From: Streptomyces cyaneus
Lineage (GTDB): Bacteria; Actinomycetota; Actinomycetes; Streptomycetales; Streptomycetaceae
Direction of reading: 5' to 3'
Length of the DNA: 64,000 bases
Assembly: GCF_004028635.1 (NCBI RefSeq)
Contig: NZ_RQJW01000006.1
Coordinates: forward strand, 186,001-250,000
The notes beneath the pieces are model-generated. The model was given only the letters and a program-made list of their open reading frames with translations. It did no database searches and had not been told where the DNA came from. Positions 19,052 to 28,461 of this stretch are shown here, one piece after another. Made by a program: the position numbers and the translations under genes. Numbering within the stretch: position 1 is the first letter of the stretch; each line of letters opens with the position of its first letter.

Positions 19052-19516
19052 ATGGCGCTCGACCAGTCCTTCGTGGGGCGGAGCTACCCGCCCACCGACC
19101 CCTATGAGGTGGGACGGGAGAAGATCCGTGAGTTCGCGGAGGCGGTGGGGGACACCAACCCTGCGTACCTGGACCCGGAGGCCGCCAAGGCGCTCGGCCA
19201 CTCCGATGTGATCGCCCCGCCGACCTTCGTCTTCGCGATCAGCTTCAAGGCCGCGGGACAGGTCATCGCCGACCCCCAGCTGGGCCTGGACTACAGCCGG
19301 GTGGTGCACGGCGACCAGAAGTTCGCCTACACCCGGCCGGTGCGCGCCGGTGACCGGCTGACCGTCACCTCGACCATCGAGGCGATCAAGTCCATGGCGG
19401 GCAACGAGATCGTGGACATCCGCGGCGAGGTCCACGACGAGGCGGGGGAGCACGTCGTGACCGCCTGGACGAAGCTCGTCGCCCGCGGGGCGGACTCCGA
19501 AGAAGGGGAGGCCTGA
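19052..19516 (+). CDS. MaoC/hot-dog dehydratase, HadA-like (UPF0336)
   Basis: 154-aa single hot-dog protein. FAEAVGDTNPAYLDPEAAKALGHSDVIAPPTFVFAI is the MaoC core, but the catalytic His that normally follows Asp-x-Asn-Pro is replaced by Tyr39 (D34-T-N-P-A-Y). This is the pattern of the non-catalytic or substrate-binding partner in HadAB-type (3R)-hydroxyacyl dehydratases. ATG at 19052 with AGGAGG 9 nt upstream. Only 3 nt separate it from the catalytic-type partner. The pair lies between rpmG and secE, the position of hadA-hadB in mycobacteria. Substrate in a mycolate-free Streptomyces is unknown. Confidence 0.88.
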   Translation: MALDQSFVGRSYPPTDPYEVGREKIREFAEAVGDTNPAYLDPEAAKALGHSDVIAPPTFVFAISFKAAGQVIADPQLGLDYSRVVHGDQKFAYTRPVRAGDRLTVTSTIEAIKSMAGNEIVDIRGEVHDEAGEHVVTAWTKLVARGADSEEGEA

Positions 19517-19519
19517 CCG

Positions 19520-19948
19520 ATGACGGCCAAGATTGGGTACGACGAGGTCGAGGTCGGCGTCGAACTGCCCGCCCAGACCTTTCCCGTGACCCGCGCCACG
19601 CTCGTCCAGTACGCGGGCGCCTCCGGTGACTTCAACCCGATCCACTGGAACGAGAAGTTCGCCAAGGAGGTCGGGCTGCCCGACGTCATCGCGCACGGCA
19701 TGTTCACCATGGCCGAGGCGATCCGTGTGGTCACCGACTGGACCGGGGACCCGGCCGCGGTCGTCGAGTACGGCGTCCGCTTCACCAAGCCCGTCGTCGT
19801 GCCGAACGACGACCAGGGCGCCACGATCGAGGTCAGCGGCAAGGTCGCGGCCAAGCTCGACGACAACAAGGTCCGCGTGGACCTGACCGTGAAGAGCGCT
19901 GGGCAGAAGGTGCTCGGGATGTCGCGGGCGGTCGTACAGCTGGGGTGA
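19520..19948 (+). CDS. MaoC/hot-dog dehydratase, HadB-like
   Basis: 142-aa hot-dog protein with an intact hydratase-2 motif: YAGASGDFNPIHWNEKFAKE, catalytic pair D37 and H42, followed by DVIAHGMFTMAEAIRVV. Expected to act with the preceding protein as a heterodimeric (R)-specific enoyl/hydroxyacyl hydratase or dehydratase in the cytoplasm. ATG at 19520 with GGGGAGG 7 nt upstream. The unit ends at a strong hairpin at 19981-20017. Confidence 0.9.
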   Translation: MTAKIGYDEVEVGVELPAQTFPVTRATLVQYAGASGDFNPIHWNEKFAKEVGLPDVIAHGMFTMAEAIRVVTDWTGDPAAVVEYGVRFTKPVVVPNDDQGATIEVSGKVAAKLDDNKVRVDLTVKSAGQKVLGMSRAVVQLG

Positions 19949-19980
19949 ATGTCGAGGTGAACGGCACGCGCGTGCCGTGA

Positions 19981-20017
19981 GGTAAGGGGCGTCCTCCATG
20001 GTGGGGCGCCCCTTACC
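19981..20017 (+). terminator. Terminator after the HadAB-like pair
   Basis: Perfect 11-bp stem GGTAAGGGGCG / CGCCCCTTACC with a 15-nt spacer. It lies 32 nt after the stop. Confidence 0.8.
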
Positions 20018-20062
20018 TGTCGTAGGGCGGCTCCTCTTGCCTGCCGTAGGGGGTACGCCGGG

Positions 20063-20242
20063 CGGACGCTGTCCGCCTGGGAGTCGCCCGCGGCGCTCAA
20101 GGACTTCGCCCGCGCGGGCGCCCGTGCCCCGACGTCGCTGGGCCTGTCGGCGCAGATGCGGGGTGCGAAGTTCGCCACCTGGCAGGCGTCGAGCGACGAC
20201 CTTCCGCTCCGCTGGGAAGAGGCGATCCGGCGGCTGAGCTGA
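20063..20242 (+). pseudogene. Relic: C-terminal part of a DUF3291-like protein
   Basis: This frame has no start codon in context but reads RTLSAWESPAALKDFARAGA, then APTSLGLSAQMRGAKFATW, and ends ASSDDLPLRWEEAIRRLS-stop. The pattern (WES-AL-F-..A-, F--W, W-EA---L) is that of the C-terminal half of small monooxygenase-like proteins such as DUF3291. No N-terminal half is seen; the preceding bases belong to the terminator. I read it as the remains of a deleted gene. The family name is from memory and is the least certain part. Confidence 0.5.
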
Positions 20243-20328
20243 TCGGCACGCGCGCGTGGTGCGGGCCTGCGCCCCGGCACTCCGCATGGGTGCCGGGGCT
20301 GTCAGTGCCGTCTCGTAGTCTTGAGCCC

Positions 20329-21384
20329 GTGCAGGAACTCCACGACGCCCCCCTCGCCCCTCTCACCACCTTCCGGCTGGGCGGCCCCGCCACCCGCCTG
20401 GTCACCGCCACGACCGACGCCGAGGTGATCGACGTCGTGCGCGAGGCCGATGCCAGTGGCACCCCGCTGCTGCTCATCGGCGGCGGATCGAACCTGGTCA
20501 TCGGGGACAAGGGCTTCGCGGGCACCGCGCTGGTCATCGCCACCAAGGGCGTCGAGCTGGACGGCACCACGCTCGAACTGGCCGCCGGCGAGGTGTGGAC
20601 CGACGCCGTCGCCCGCACCGTCGAGGCCGGGCTCGCCGGGATCGAGTGCCTCGCCGGAATCCCCGGCTCCGCGGGCGCCACGCCGATCCAGAACGTCGGC
20701 GCGTACGGCCAGGAGGTCTCCTCGACGATCACCGAAGTGATCGCGTACGACCGCAGGGCGGGCAAGACCATCGTCATCCCGAACGCCGACTGCGCCTTCT
20801 CCTACCGCCACAGCCGTTTCAAGTCCGACCCCGAGCGCTACGTCGTCCTGCGCGTCCGCTTCCAGTTGGAGGACGCCGACGGGCTCTCCGCCCCCCTCAA
20901 GTACGCCGAGACGGCCCGCGCCCTCGGCGTCGAAGCCGGCGACCGCGTGCCGCTCGCCGCCGCGCGCGAGACGGTGCTGAAGCTGCGTACCGGCAAGGGC
21001 ATGGTCCTGGACCCCGAGGACCACGACACCTGGTCGGCCGGCTCCTTCTTCACCAATCCGATCCTCACCGACGAGCAGTTCGCCGCGTTCCACGCGCGCG
21101 TGCGTGAACGCCTCGGCGACGGCGTGGAGCCGCCCGCGTACCCGGCGGGGGAGGGGCACGCCAAGACCTCCGCGGCCTGGCTCATCGACAAGGCGGGCTT
21201 CACCAAGGGGTACGGCACCGGCCCGGCCCGCATCTCCACCAAGCACACCCTCGCCCTCACCAACCGGGGCGGAGCGACCACCGAGGACCTGCTCGCGCTC
21301 GCCCGCGAGGTCGTGGCCGGCGTGCGCGAGGCCTTCGGTATCACGCTGGTCAACGAGCCGGTGACGGTCGGCGTGAGCCTGTAG
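20329..21384 (+). CDS. murB: UDP-N-acetylmuramate dehydrogenase
   Basis: FAD-dependent reductase that makes UDP-MurNAc from UDP-GlcNAc-enolpyruvate using NADPH, early in peptidoglycan synthesis. 351 aa. FAD motif LLIGGGSNLVIGD, then CLAGIPGSAGATPIQNVGAYGQE; YRHSRFK holds active-site Tyr/Arg; SAGSFFTNPI supplies the proton-donor Ser; LVNEPVTVG holds the C-terminal Glu. The GTG at 20329 is chosen because the conserved core starts there; there is no ribosome-binding site, but TAGTCT lies 7 nt upstream, so it may be leaderless. It is one monocistronic unit. Confidence 0.95.
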   Translation: MQELHDAPLAPLTTFRLGGPATRLVTATTDAEVIDVVREADASGTPLLLIGGGSNLVIGDKGFAGTALVIATKGVELDGTTLELAAGEVWTDAVARTVEAGLAGIECLAGIPGSAGATPIQNVGAYGQEVSSTITEVIAYDRRAGKTIVIPNADCAFSYRHSRFKSDPERYVVLRVRFQLEDADGLSAPLKYAETARALGVEAGDRVPLAAARETVLKLRTGKGMVLDPEDHDTWSAGSFFTNPILTDEQFAAFHARVRERLGDGVEPPAYPAGEGHAKTSAAWLIDKAGFTKGYGTGPARISTKHTLALTNRGGATTEDLLALAREVVAGVREAFGITLVNEPVTVGVSL

Positions 21385-21418
21385 GCGGGCTCGCGGCAGG
21401 CAGGCGCCCAGCGCGCCT

Positions 21419-22051
21419 TCAGTAGGCGACGCCCACGCCCTGCTTCACCGTCGCCGGATCCCCGACCATCCCCAGCATCGCGTGCGCCACATCCGCCCGC
21501 CCGATGAAGCGCCCCTTGAGCGGAAACCCGCCCACGACCGTGCGGTACGTGCCGGTGACAGGCTTGTCCTGCAGTCGCGGAGGCCGTACGACCGTCCAGC
21601 CCGTGGTGCTCCGGGCCACGTCGGCCTCCATCTCCCGCAGGTCGGCGTAGATGTCCTTCAGGACCGCCGACACGACGCCCCGCACGGCACGGTCCAGGAA
21701 TCCGTCCCCCTCCGGCTCGGGCCCGACCGGCGCGGCGCTCACCACGAGCAGCCGCCGCACCTCCTCGGCTTCCAGGGCCGCCAGCACCGTACGGGTGAGC
21801 CGTGTCGCGATGCCGGCGTCCCCGCGGTTGCGGGCACCGAGGCCGGACAGGACGGCATCCCGGCCGGCTACGGCGGGCCGTAGCGCACCGGGGTCGGTGA
21901 GATCCGCGCGGAACACCTCCAGACGGTCCCCGGCGAGAGGGAGGCGTGCGGGGTCCCGTACGACTGCCGTGACCTGGTGGCCGGCGTCCAGGGCCTGGCG
22001 GACGATCTCCTTGCCTATGCCTCCGGTGGCGCCGAAAACGGTGAGTTTCAT
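21419..22051 (-). CDS. NAD(P)H-binding reductase-like protein
   Basis: 210-aa Rossmann protein of the NAD(P)H-binding/atypical SDR type. MKLTVFGATGGIGKEIVRQA gives the GxxGxxG motif at residues 7-13; RRLLVVSAAPVG and WTVVRPPRLQDKPVTG follow the family pattern. The start at 22051 is set by that motif and by GGGAG upstream. It is divergent from a TetR regulator with two inverted repeats between them, so it is probably that regulator's target. Substrate is unknown; such pairs often respond to quinones or other small toxic molecules. Confidence 0.88.
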   Translation of the reverse strand: MKLTVFGATGGIGKEIVRQALDAGHQVTAVVRDPARLPLAGDRLEVFRADLTDPGALRPAVAGRDAVLSGLGARNRGDAGIATRLTRTVLAALEAEEVRRLLVVSAAPVGPEPEGDGFLDRAVRGVVSAVLKDIYADLREMEADVARSTTGWTVVRPPRLQDKPVTGTYRTVVGGFPLKGRFIGRADVAHAMLGMVGDPATVKQGVGVAY

Positions 22052-22078
22052 GAGGGCTCCCGTATGCATGAGAAGGGT

Positions 22079-22098
22079 GGGTGAGTATTCACTCACCC
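22079..22098. promoter_or_regulatory. TetR-type operator O1
   Basis: GGGTGAGTATTCACTCACCC has perfect 8-bp arms around a 4-bp centre, immediately upstream of the reductase gene. Confidence 0.75.
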
Positions 22099-22112
22099 TG
22101 ACTGCCTCTAGA

Positions 22113-22132
22113 GTGGGTAAGTACTCACCCAC
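22113..22132. promoter_or_regulatory. TetR-type operator O2
   Basis: GTGGGTAAGTACTCACCCAC is a 20-bp near-perfect palindrome with one mismatched pair. It shares the TGAGTA/TACTCA-like half-sites of O1. The centre-to-centre distance to O1 is 34 bp. It lies 25 nt before the regulator start, so it would block both promoters. Confidence 0.75.
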
Positions 22133-22156
22133 CCGTCAAGGGCGATTGGAAAAGCC

Positions 22157-22753
22157 ATGGAGAACAAGCCGGCCCAGGTTCGACTCCTCGACGCCGCATA
22201 CGAGTTGATGCGTACGGTCGGGCTGGCGCGGGCCACGACCAAGGAGATCGCGCGGGCGGCCGGGTGTTCCGAGGCGGCGCTGTACAAGCACTTCGAGAGC
22301 AAGGAGGAGCTGTTCATCCGGGTGCTCACCGAGCGGCTGCCGCCGCTCCGCCCGCTGCTCAGCAGCCTCGCCGCCGAGCCGGGCCGGCACTCCCTCGAGG
22401 AGAACCTCACCGAGATCGCCCGCCAGGCGGCGCTGTTCTACGAACAGAGCTTCCCGATCGCCGCGTCGCTGTACGCACAGACCCAGCTCAAGCAGCGGCA
22501 CGACGACACCATGCGGCAGATGGGGTCGGGGCCGCACGTGCCGATCCAGGAGCTCGACACATACCTGAGGGCCGAGCAGGAGCTGGGGCGGGTCAGCACG
22601 CAAACGGACACGTTCGCGGCGGCGTCGCTGCTGATGGGAGCCTGCGCACAGCGGGCGTTCGCCTATGACGCGACGAAGGAGGCGGTACGACCGCCGGTGG
22701 ACGAGTTCGCCGCCCGGCTGGCCCGTACGCTGCTCGCCGGTATCGCCAACTGA
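22157..22753 (+). CDS. TetR family transcriptional regulator
   Basis: 198-aa TetR protein. The helix-turn-helix is at residues 10-50: LLDAAYELMRTVGLARATTKEIARAAGCSEAALYKHFESKEELF. The C-terminal ligand domain is variable and gives no inducer. ATG at 22157. Regulation is probably autogenous and shared with the divergent reductase through the two palindromes in the 105-bp gap. The 3-prime end carries a near-duplicated 16-bp GATCCGGTATCGCC motif around the stop. Confidence 0.93.
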   Translation: MENKPAQVRLLDAAYELMRTVGLARATTKEIARAAGCSEAALYKHFESKEELFIRVLTERLPPLRPLLSSLAAEPGRHSLEENLTEIARQAALFYEQSFPIAASLYAQTQLKQRHDDTMRQMGSGPHVPIQELDTYLRAEQELGRVSTQTDTFAAASLLMGACAQRAFAYDATKEAVRPPVDEFAARLARTLLAGIAN

Positions 22754-22792
22754 TCCGGTATCGCCGACTGATCCGGTATCGCCGGGGCGATG

Positions 22793-23833
22793 TCAGGAGG
22801 CGGGCTGGGCGAGCCAGTCGTCCACCCCCGCCAACAGCTTCCCCTTCACCTCCTCCGGTGCCGCGGAAGCCCGTACCGACTGCCGGGCGAGTTCCGCAAG
22901 CTCCTCGTCCGTGAAGGCGTGGTGTTGGCGGGCGATCTCGTACTGGGCGGCGAGGCGGGAGCCGAACAGCAGGGGGTCGTCGGCGCCGAGGGCCATCGGG
23001 ACGCCCGCCTCGTACAGCGTCCGCAGCGGGACGTCCTCGGGCTTCTCGTAGACGCCCAGGGCGACGTTCGACGCGGGGCACACCTCGCAGGTCACGCCCC
23101 GGTCGGCGAGGCGCTTCAGCAGCCGCGGGTCCTCGGCCGCCCGCACCCCGTGGCCGATCCGGTTCGCGTCCAGGTCGTCCAGGCAGTCACGGACCGAGGA
23201 CGGCCCCGTCAGCTCGCCGCCGTGCGGGGCGGACAGCAGGCCGCCCTCGCGGGCGATGTGGAAGGCACGGTCGAAGTCCCGCGCCATACCCCGACGCTCG
23301 TCGTTCGACAGCCCGAAACCGACCACGCCCTGGTCGGCGTAGCGCACCGCGAGCCGCGCCAGCGTGCGGGCGTCCAGGGGGTGCTTCATACGGTTCGCGG
23401 CGACCAGGACGCGCATCCCGACACCCGTGTCCCGCGACGCCGTCTCCACGGCGTCCAGGATGATCTCCAGAGTCGGGATCAGACCGCCCAGCCGGGGCGC
23501 GTACGACGTGGGGTCCACCTGGATCTCCAGCCAGCCGGAACCGTCCTTCAGATCCTCCTCCGCGGCCTCCCTGACCAGGCGCTGGATGTCCTCCGGCTGC
23601 CGTAGGCACGAGCGCGCCGAGTCGTACAGGCGCTGGAAGCGGAACCAGCCCCGTTCGTCCGTCGCCCGCAGCTTCGGCGACTCCCCGCTGGTCAGCGCGT
23701 CGGTCAGCGCCTCGGGCAGGCGCACGCCGTACTTGTCGGCCAGTTCCAGCAGGGTCGCCGGCCGCATCGAGCCGGTGAAGTGCAGGTGCAGATGGGCTTT
23801 CGGCAGCTCAGAGACATCACGTACACGCTCCAT
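22793..23833 (-). CDS. add: Adenosine deaminase
   Basis: 346-aa purine nucleoside deaminase of the metal-dependent ADA/AMP deaminase family. Motifs: HLHLHFTG (zinc ligands H16, H18), SAPHGGE (His and catalytic Glu), NRIGHGVRA, and LGADDPLLF, where the Asp pair binds zinc and substrate. The usual THAGE is PHGGE and STDDP is GADDP, both seen in actinobacterial ADAs. ATG at 23833 (MERVRDVSELPKAH). It converts adenosine to inosine in purine salvage. The aspC terminator lies just upstream, so it is transcribed separately. Confidence 0.93.
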   Translation of the reverse strand: MERVRDVSELPKAHLHLHFTGSMRPATLLELADKYGVRLPEALTDALTSGESPKLRATDERGWFRFQRLYDSARSCLRQPEDIQRLVREAAEEDLKDGSGWLEIQVDPTSYAPRLGGLIPTLEIILDAVETASRDTGVGMRVLVAANRMKHPLDARTLARLAVRYADQGVVGFGLSNDERRGMARDFDRAFHIAREGGLLSAPHGGELTGPSSVRDCLDDLDANRIGHGVRAAEDPRLLKRLADRGVTCEVCPASNVALGVYEKPEDVPLRTLYEAGVPMALGADDPLLFGSRLAAQYEIARQHHAFTDEELAELARQSVRASAAPEEVKGKLLAGVDDWLAQPAS

Positions 23834-23914
23834 TCCAGGATCCTGCCGTACGCCCCGCCCGCCCCGGTAGCGGTTTCCCCGAACGTGGTCTTGCTCGCAC
23901 GCGCAAACGACGAA

Positions 23915-23944
23915 GCGGGCCGCTCCCCGAAGGGAACGGCCCGC
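23915..23944 (-). terminator. Terminator of aspC
   Basis: Stem GCGGGCCG / CGGCCCGC with an inner TCCC/GGGA pairing. On the minus strand it follows the aspC stop by about 24 nt and runs into TTCGTCGTTT. Confidence 0.75.
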
Positions 23945-23967
23945 CACCTGCCCACGTGAGCAGGTCG

Positions 23968-25194
<1,227 letters not shown>

Positions 25195-25478
25195 GGGGCC
25201 CATCGTTTCAGACAGGAAACGCGCCCGGCACGGGGGTTTCACAGACTGAACATCAGCTGAACAACCGTGCGGATCCGGGCCACGGCCAGCGGATCTTGCG
25301 CCCGACCACCGGTGATCTTCGGCCGATCTTTCGCGGACCAAGCCCCCCACGGGCACTTTCTGTTCGACGACGCGCCCGGGACCACGTACACTCTCACCTC
25401 GTTGGCCTTCAGCAGCCCGCGGTCGCACGGTGCACACCGAGCACTCGGTCGGATGCGGTACGTTGGGGGACACCACAA

Positions 25479-25551
25479 AGGGTCGTAGCTCAATTGGTAG
25501 AGCACCGGTCTCCAAAACCGGCGGTTGGGGGTTCAAGTCCCTCCGGCCCTG
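25479..25551 (+). tRNA. tRNA-Trp (CCA)
   Basis: 73 nt. Acceptor AGGGTCG pairs with CGGCCCT, discriminator G. Anticodon stem CCGGT/ACCGG encloses CTCCAAA, giving CCA. It lies 108 nt before secE and may share its transcript. Confidence 0.97.
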
Positions 25552-25659
25552 CTACACACACCTTCGCCAGGATGTGTGCGCATGTACGTACAGCAATGCA
25601 CCGCCGTGCGGCTCAGACCGGGCGCGGCACGGCCACGACCCGGAATCAGGTGAGGACGA

Positions 25660-25947
25660 GTGACGGACGCCGTGGGCTCCATCGACATGCCTGATGCCCA
25701 GGACGAGGCGCCGGAGTCCAAGAAGAAGACCCGAAAGGGTGGCAAGCGCGCCAAGAAGGGCCCGCTGAAGCGACTCGCGCTCTTCTACCGCCAGATCGTC
25801 GCGGAACTCCGCAAGGTCGTCTGGCCGACGCGCAATCAGTTGACGACGTACACCACTGTGGTGATCCTCTTCGTCGTCATCATGATCGGTCTGGTGACCG
25901 TGATTGACTATGGGCTCGACCACGCCGCCAAGTACGTCTTCGGCTGA
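25660..25947 (+). CDS. secE: Preprotein translocase subunit SecE
   Basis: 95-aa SecE, the clamp subunit of the SecYEG channel. A basic hydrophilic N-terminus ([18 protein letters not shown]) is followed by the conserved amphipathic helix [20 protein letters not shown] and one TM segment at about residues 60-86. GTG at 25660. Gene order tRNA-Trp-secE-nusG-rplK is standard. A hairpin lies between it and nusG. Confidence 0.96.
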   Translation: MTDAVGSIDMPDAQDEAPESKKKTRKGGKRAKKGPLKRLALFYRQIVAELRKVVWPTRNQLTTYTTVVILFVVIMIGLVTVIDYGLDHAAKYVFG

Positions 25948-25954
25948 GCCAAGA

Positions 25955-25989
25955 GCGAAGGGCGCCGCGGTTACCGGCGCCCCTTTCGC
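25955..25989 (+). terminator. Hairpin between secE and nusG
   Basis: GCGAAGGGCGCCG pairs with CGGCGCCCCTTTCGC with a small bulge. A partial terminator or processing stem; nusG starts 39 nt later. Confidence 0.55.
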
Positions 25990-26027
25990 ATGTTCCACCC
26001 CTATGTATCCAGGAAGAAGCAGCCACC

Positions 26028-26885
26028 GTGTCTGACCAGAACCTGAACGACGCCATCGAGCCGCACGGGCAGGACGTCGAGTCCGTGGAAGACGAGCTCG
26101 ACATCGTCGAGGGCGCTGACGAGGACCTGGACGAGGTCGAGGCTGCCGACGCCGAGGCGGGCGAGCCTGCCGAGGAATCCGCCCTCCACGTCGAGGACGA
26201 GTCCGGCGGTGACGTCGAGGCCGTCGAGGACGAGGAAGAGGACGTCGAGGAGGAGCCGGCCGAGCCGGTCGACCCCGTCGCCGCCCTGCGCGAGGAACTC
26301 CGCACCCTGCCCGGCGAGTGGTACGTCATCCACACCTACGCCGGTTACGAGAACCGCGTGAAGACCAACCTCGAGCAGCGCGCGGTCTCGCTGAACGTCG
26401 AGGACTACATCTTCCAGGCCGAGGTGCCGCAGGAAGAGGTCGTCCAGATCAAGAACGGCGACCGCAAGACGATCAAGCAGAACAAGCTGCCGGGTTACGT
26501 CCTGGTCCGCATGGACCTGACCAACGAGTCCTGGGGCGTCGTCCGCAACACCCCCGGCGTCACCGGCTTCGTGGGCAACGCCTACGACCCGTACCCGCTG
26601 ACCCTGGACGAGATCGTCAAGATGCTCGCCCCGGAGGCCGAGGAGAAGGCCGCCCGCGAGGCCGCCGAGGCCGAGGGCAAGCCCGCCCCGCAGCGCAAGG
26701 TCGAGGTCCAGGTGCTGGACTTCGAGGTCGGCGACTCGGTCACCGTCACCGACGGCCCGTTCGCCACGCTGCAGGCCACGATCAACGAGATCAACGCCGA
26801 CTCGAAGAAGGTCAAGGGTCTGGTGGAGATCTTCGGTCGCGAGACGCCGGTCGAGCTCTCCTTCGACCAGATTCAGAAGAACTAG
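26028..26885 (+). CDS. nusG: Transcription termination/antitermination protein NusG
   Basis: 285-aa NusG. The first ~90 residues are a highly acidic Glu/Asp extension typical of Streptomyces. The NGN domain follows ([22 protein letters not shown], near residue 100), then [32 protein letters not shown], and a C-terminal KOW domain ([24 protein letters not shown]). It binds RNA polymerase and couples to Rho or ribosomal S10. GTG start at 26028. A strong terminator follows. Confidence 0.96.
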   Translation: MSDQNLNDAIEPHGQDVESVEDELDIVEGADEDLDEVEAADAEAGEPAEESALHVEDESGGDVEAVEDEEEDVEEEPAEPVDPVAALREELRTLPGEWYVIHTYAGYENRVKTNLEQRAVSLNVEDYIFQAEVPQEEVVQIKNGDRKTIKQNKLPGYVLVRMDLTNESWGVVRNTPGVTGFVGNAYDPYPLTLDEIVKMLAPEAEEKAAREAAEAEGKPAPQRKVEVQVLDFEVGDSVTVTDGPFATLQATINEINADSKKVKGLVEIFGRETPVELSFDQIQKN

Positions 26886-26903
26886 CGGTACAGAGCTCTC
26901 GCG

Positions 26904-26944
26904 AAGGGCCTCCGATCAGCGGTTTTCGCTGATCGGAGGCCCTT
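26904..26944 (+). terminator. Terminator after nusG
   Basis: Near-perfect stem AAGGGCCTCCGATCAGCG / CGCTGATCGGAGGCCCTT with a GTTTT-type loop, followed by TCGTCGTTT. It separates secE-nusG from the ribosomal protein genes. Confidence 0.9.
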
Positions 26945-27171
26945 TCGTCGTTTCCGTCGGTCTCTGTGCAGACCGCGCCCCGGAATAAATGTGTGCTGCG
27001 CCACAACCATCCGCCGAGCCCGCCGGTCTGACCTGATGACCGAAACGCGCGGACAGCGTTCTTCATGGCGATCTATGGCTCTTGGTGGCGGTTTGCCCCG
27101 GGGCTGATCGCTGCCCGCGTCGGCATTCGCACCCATCGGGTCAGTCACCAAGAAGTAGGGGGAACTTCCTC

Positions 27172-27711
27172 ATGCGTGCTCGAACCATCCTGGTCGTGGC
27201 GGCGGCGTCCGCCTGCGCCCTGCTGCCGACGACCACCGCGGTCGCCGGCACGGGCCCTGCCCCGTCGCCGAACAAGCAGAACTCCACCGCGAACCCCGCC
27301 GCGCGCTCGACCTCCCCGTCCGAGGCGGGCAACCCGCTCAGCGTCAAGGCGCAGGCGGCCGGCGTCTGTTCGGACGCCTACCAGATCGGCGCCACCGCCT
27401 ATATCAACCGGGCCGGCGCGCACGTCGCCTCGGTGAAGCAGTTCTACTCGCCCAGGTGCAGCGCGAACTACGGCTATGTCTGGGTCTGGCAGAGCTTCCG
27501 CGACAAGATCAAGGACTACGACGTCAGTACCGGCGTCTACAGCTACGCCCGTGACGAGGTCGTGGGCCAGGACTGGTGGAACGCCACCAACAGCCAGGAA
27601 TTCTGGTCCCTGCCCGCCGACACGGTGAAGGAGTGCACCGCGGCGATCGGCACGCTGCGCGCCCCCGGCGACCCGGTGCCGGGCCAGGTCACCACGGCCA
27701 AGCGCTGCTGA
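27172..27711 (+). CDS. Secreted protein, DUF2690-like
   Basis: 179-aa exported protein. Signal peptide MRARTILVVAAASACALLPTTTAVAG with cleavage expected near residue 26, then a Ser/Pro/Asn-rich linker. The globular part holds VCSDAYQIGATAYINRAGAHVASVKQFYSPRCSANYGYVWVW, with paired cysteines and a pattern like DUF2690. Its function is unknown. ATG at 27172 follows GTAGGGGGA. Its own promoter region has an AT-richer stretch (GAATAAATGTG, 26983-26993). It is inserted between nusG and rplK, which are often adjacent. Confidence 0.8.
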   Translation: MRARTILVVAAASACALLPTTTAVAGTGPAPSPNKQNSTANPAARSTSPSEAGNPLSVKAQAAGVCSDAYQIGATAYINRAGAHVASVKQFYSPRCSANYGYVWVWQSFRDKIKDYDVSTGVYSYARDEVVGQDWWNATNSQEFWSLPADTVKECTAAIGTLRAPGDPVPGQVTTAKRC

Positions 27712-27816
27712 CCATCCCTCGCGGACCCCGGCCGGCGCGCGGCGGCCGGGGTTCTCCCTGTCGGCCCCGTCCGCCCTGTCCGGGCCGCGGACGGCCGGTC
27801 GCCTGAGCTGCCGGTT

Positions 27817-27844
27817 TTGGCCCTGACGCGTTACCCGTTATCGT
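27817..27844 (+). promoter_or_regulatory. Candidate rplK-rplA promoter
   Basis: TTGGCC (27817-27822) and TATCGT (27839-27844) with a 16-bp spacer, giving a leader of about 100 nt before rplK. A fair match only. Confidence 0.4.
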
Positions 27845-27947
27845 TGTGCGGTATGCCTCCATCCGGATGATCCGCACGTTCACCGTTCCAGGTGTCCAGC
27901 GGTAAGGATGGCGGCGGAACACCTCTCACTAAGGACCCGGAGAGAGC

Positions 27948-28382
27948 ATGCCTCCCAAGAAGAAGAAGGTCACGGGGCTTATCAAGCTCCAGATCCAGGC
28001 CGGTGCGGCCAACCCGGCTCCGCCGGTCGGCCCGGCCCTGGGTCAGCACGGCGTCAACATCATGGAGTTCTGCAAGGCCTACAACGCCGCGACCGAGTCG
28101 CAGCGCGGTTGGGTCATCCCGGTGGAGATCACGGTCTACGAAGACCGTTCCTTCACCTTCATCACCAAGACGCCGCCGGCCGCCAAGATGATCCTCAAGG
28201 CCGCGGGCGTGGAGAAGGGCTCCGGCGAGCCGCACAAGACCAAGGTCGCCAAGATCACCGAGGCGCAGGTCCGCGAGATCGCCACCACCAAGATGCCCGA
28301 CCTCAACGCCAACGACCTGGACGCCGCCGCGAAGATCATCGCCGGCACCGCCCGTTCCATGGGCATCACGGTCGAGGGCTGA
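27948..28382 (+). CDS. rplK: 50S ribosomal protein L11
   Basis: 144-aa L11 of the GTPase-associated centre. The thiostrepton-site N-terminal segment [18 protein letters not shown] is intact with both prolines, so no resistance change is seen. The C-terminal rRNA-binding domain ends [18 protein letters not shown] with GGAGAG 8 nt upstream; rplA follows after 79 nt. Confidence 0.97.
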
Positions 28383-28461
28383 CCTCCAACCCCCAAGCAG
28401 AAGTGAGTGGCAGGGCCTGCTCGGCCCGGACCACACCTCCTAAGAAGCAACAGGAGCAGTA

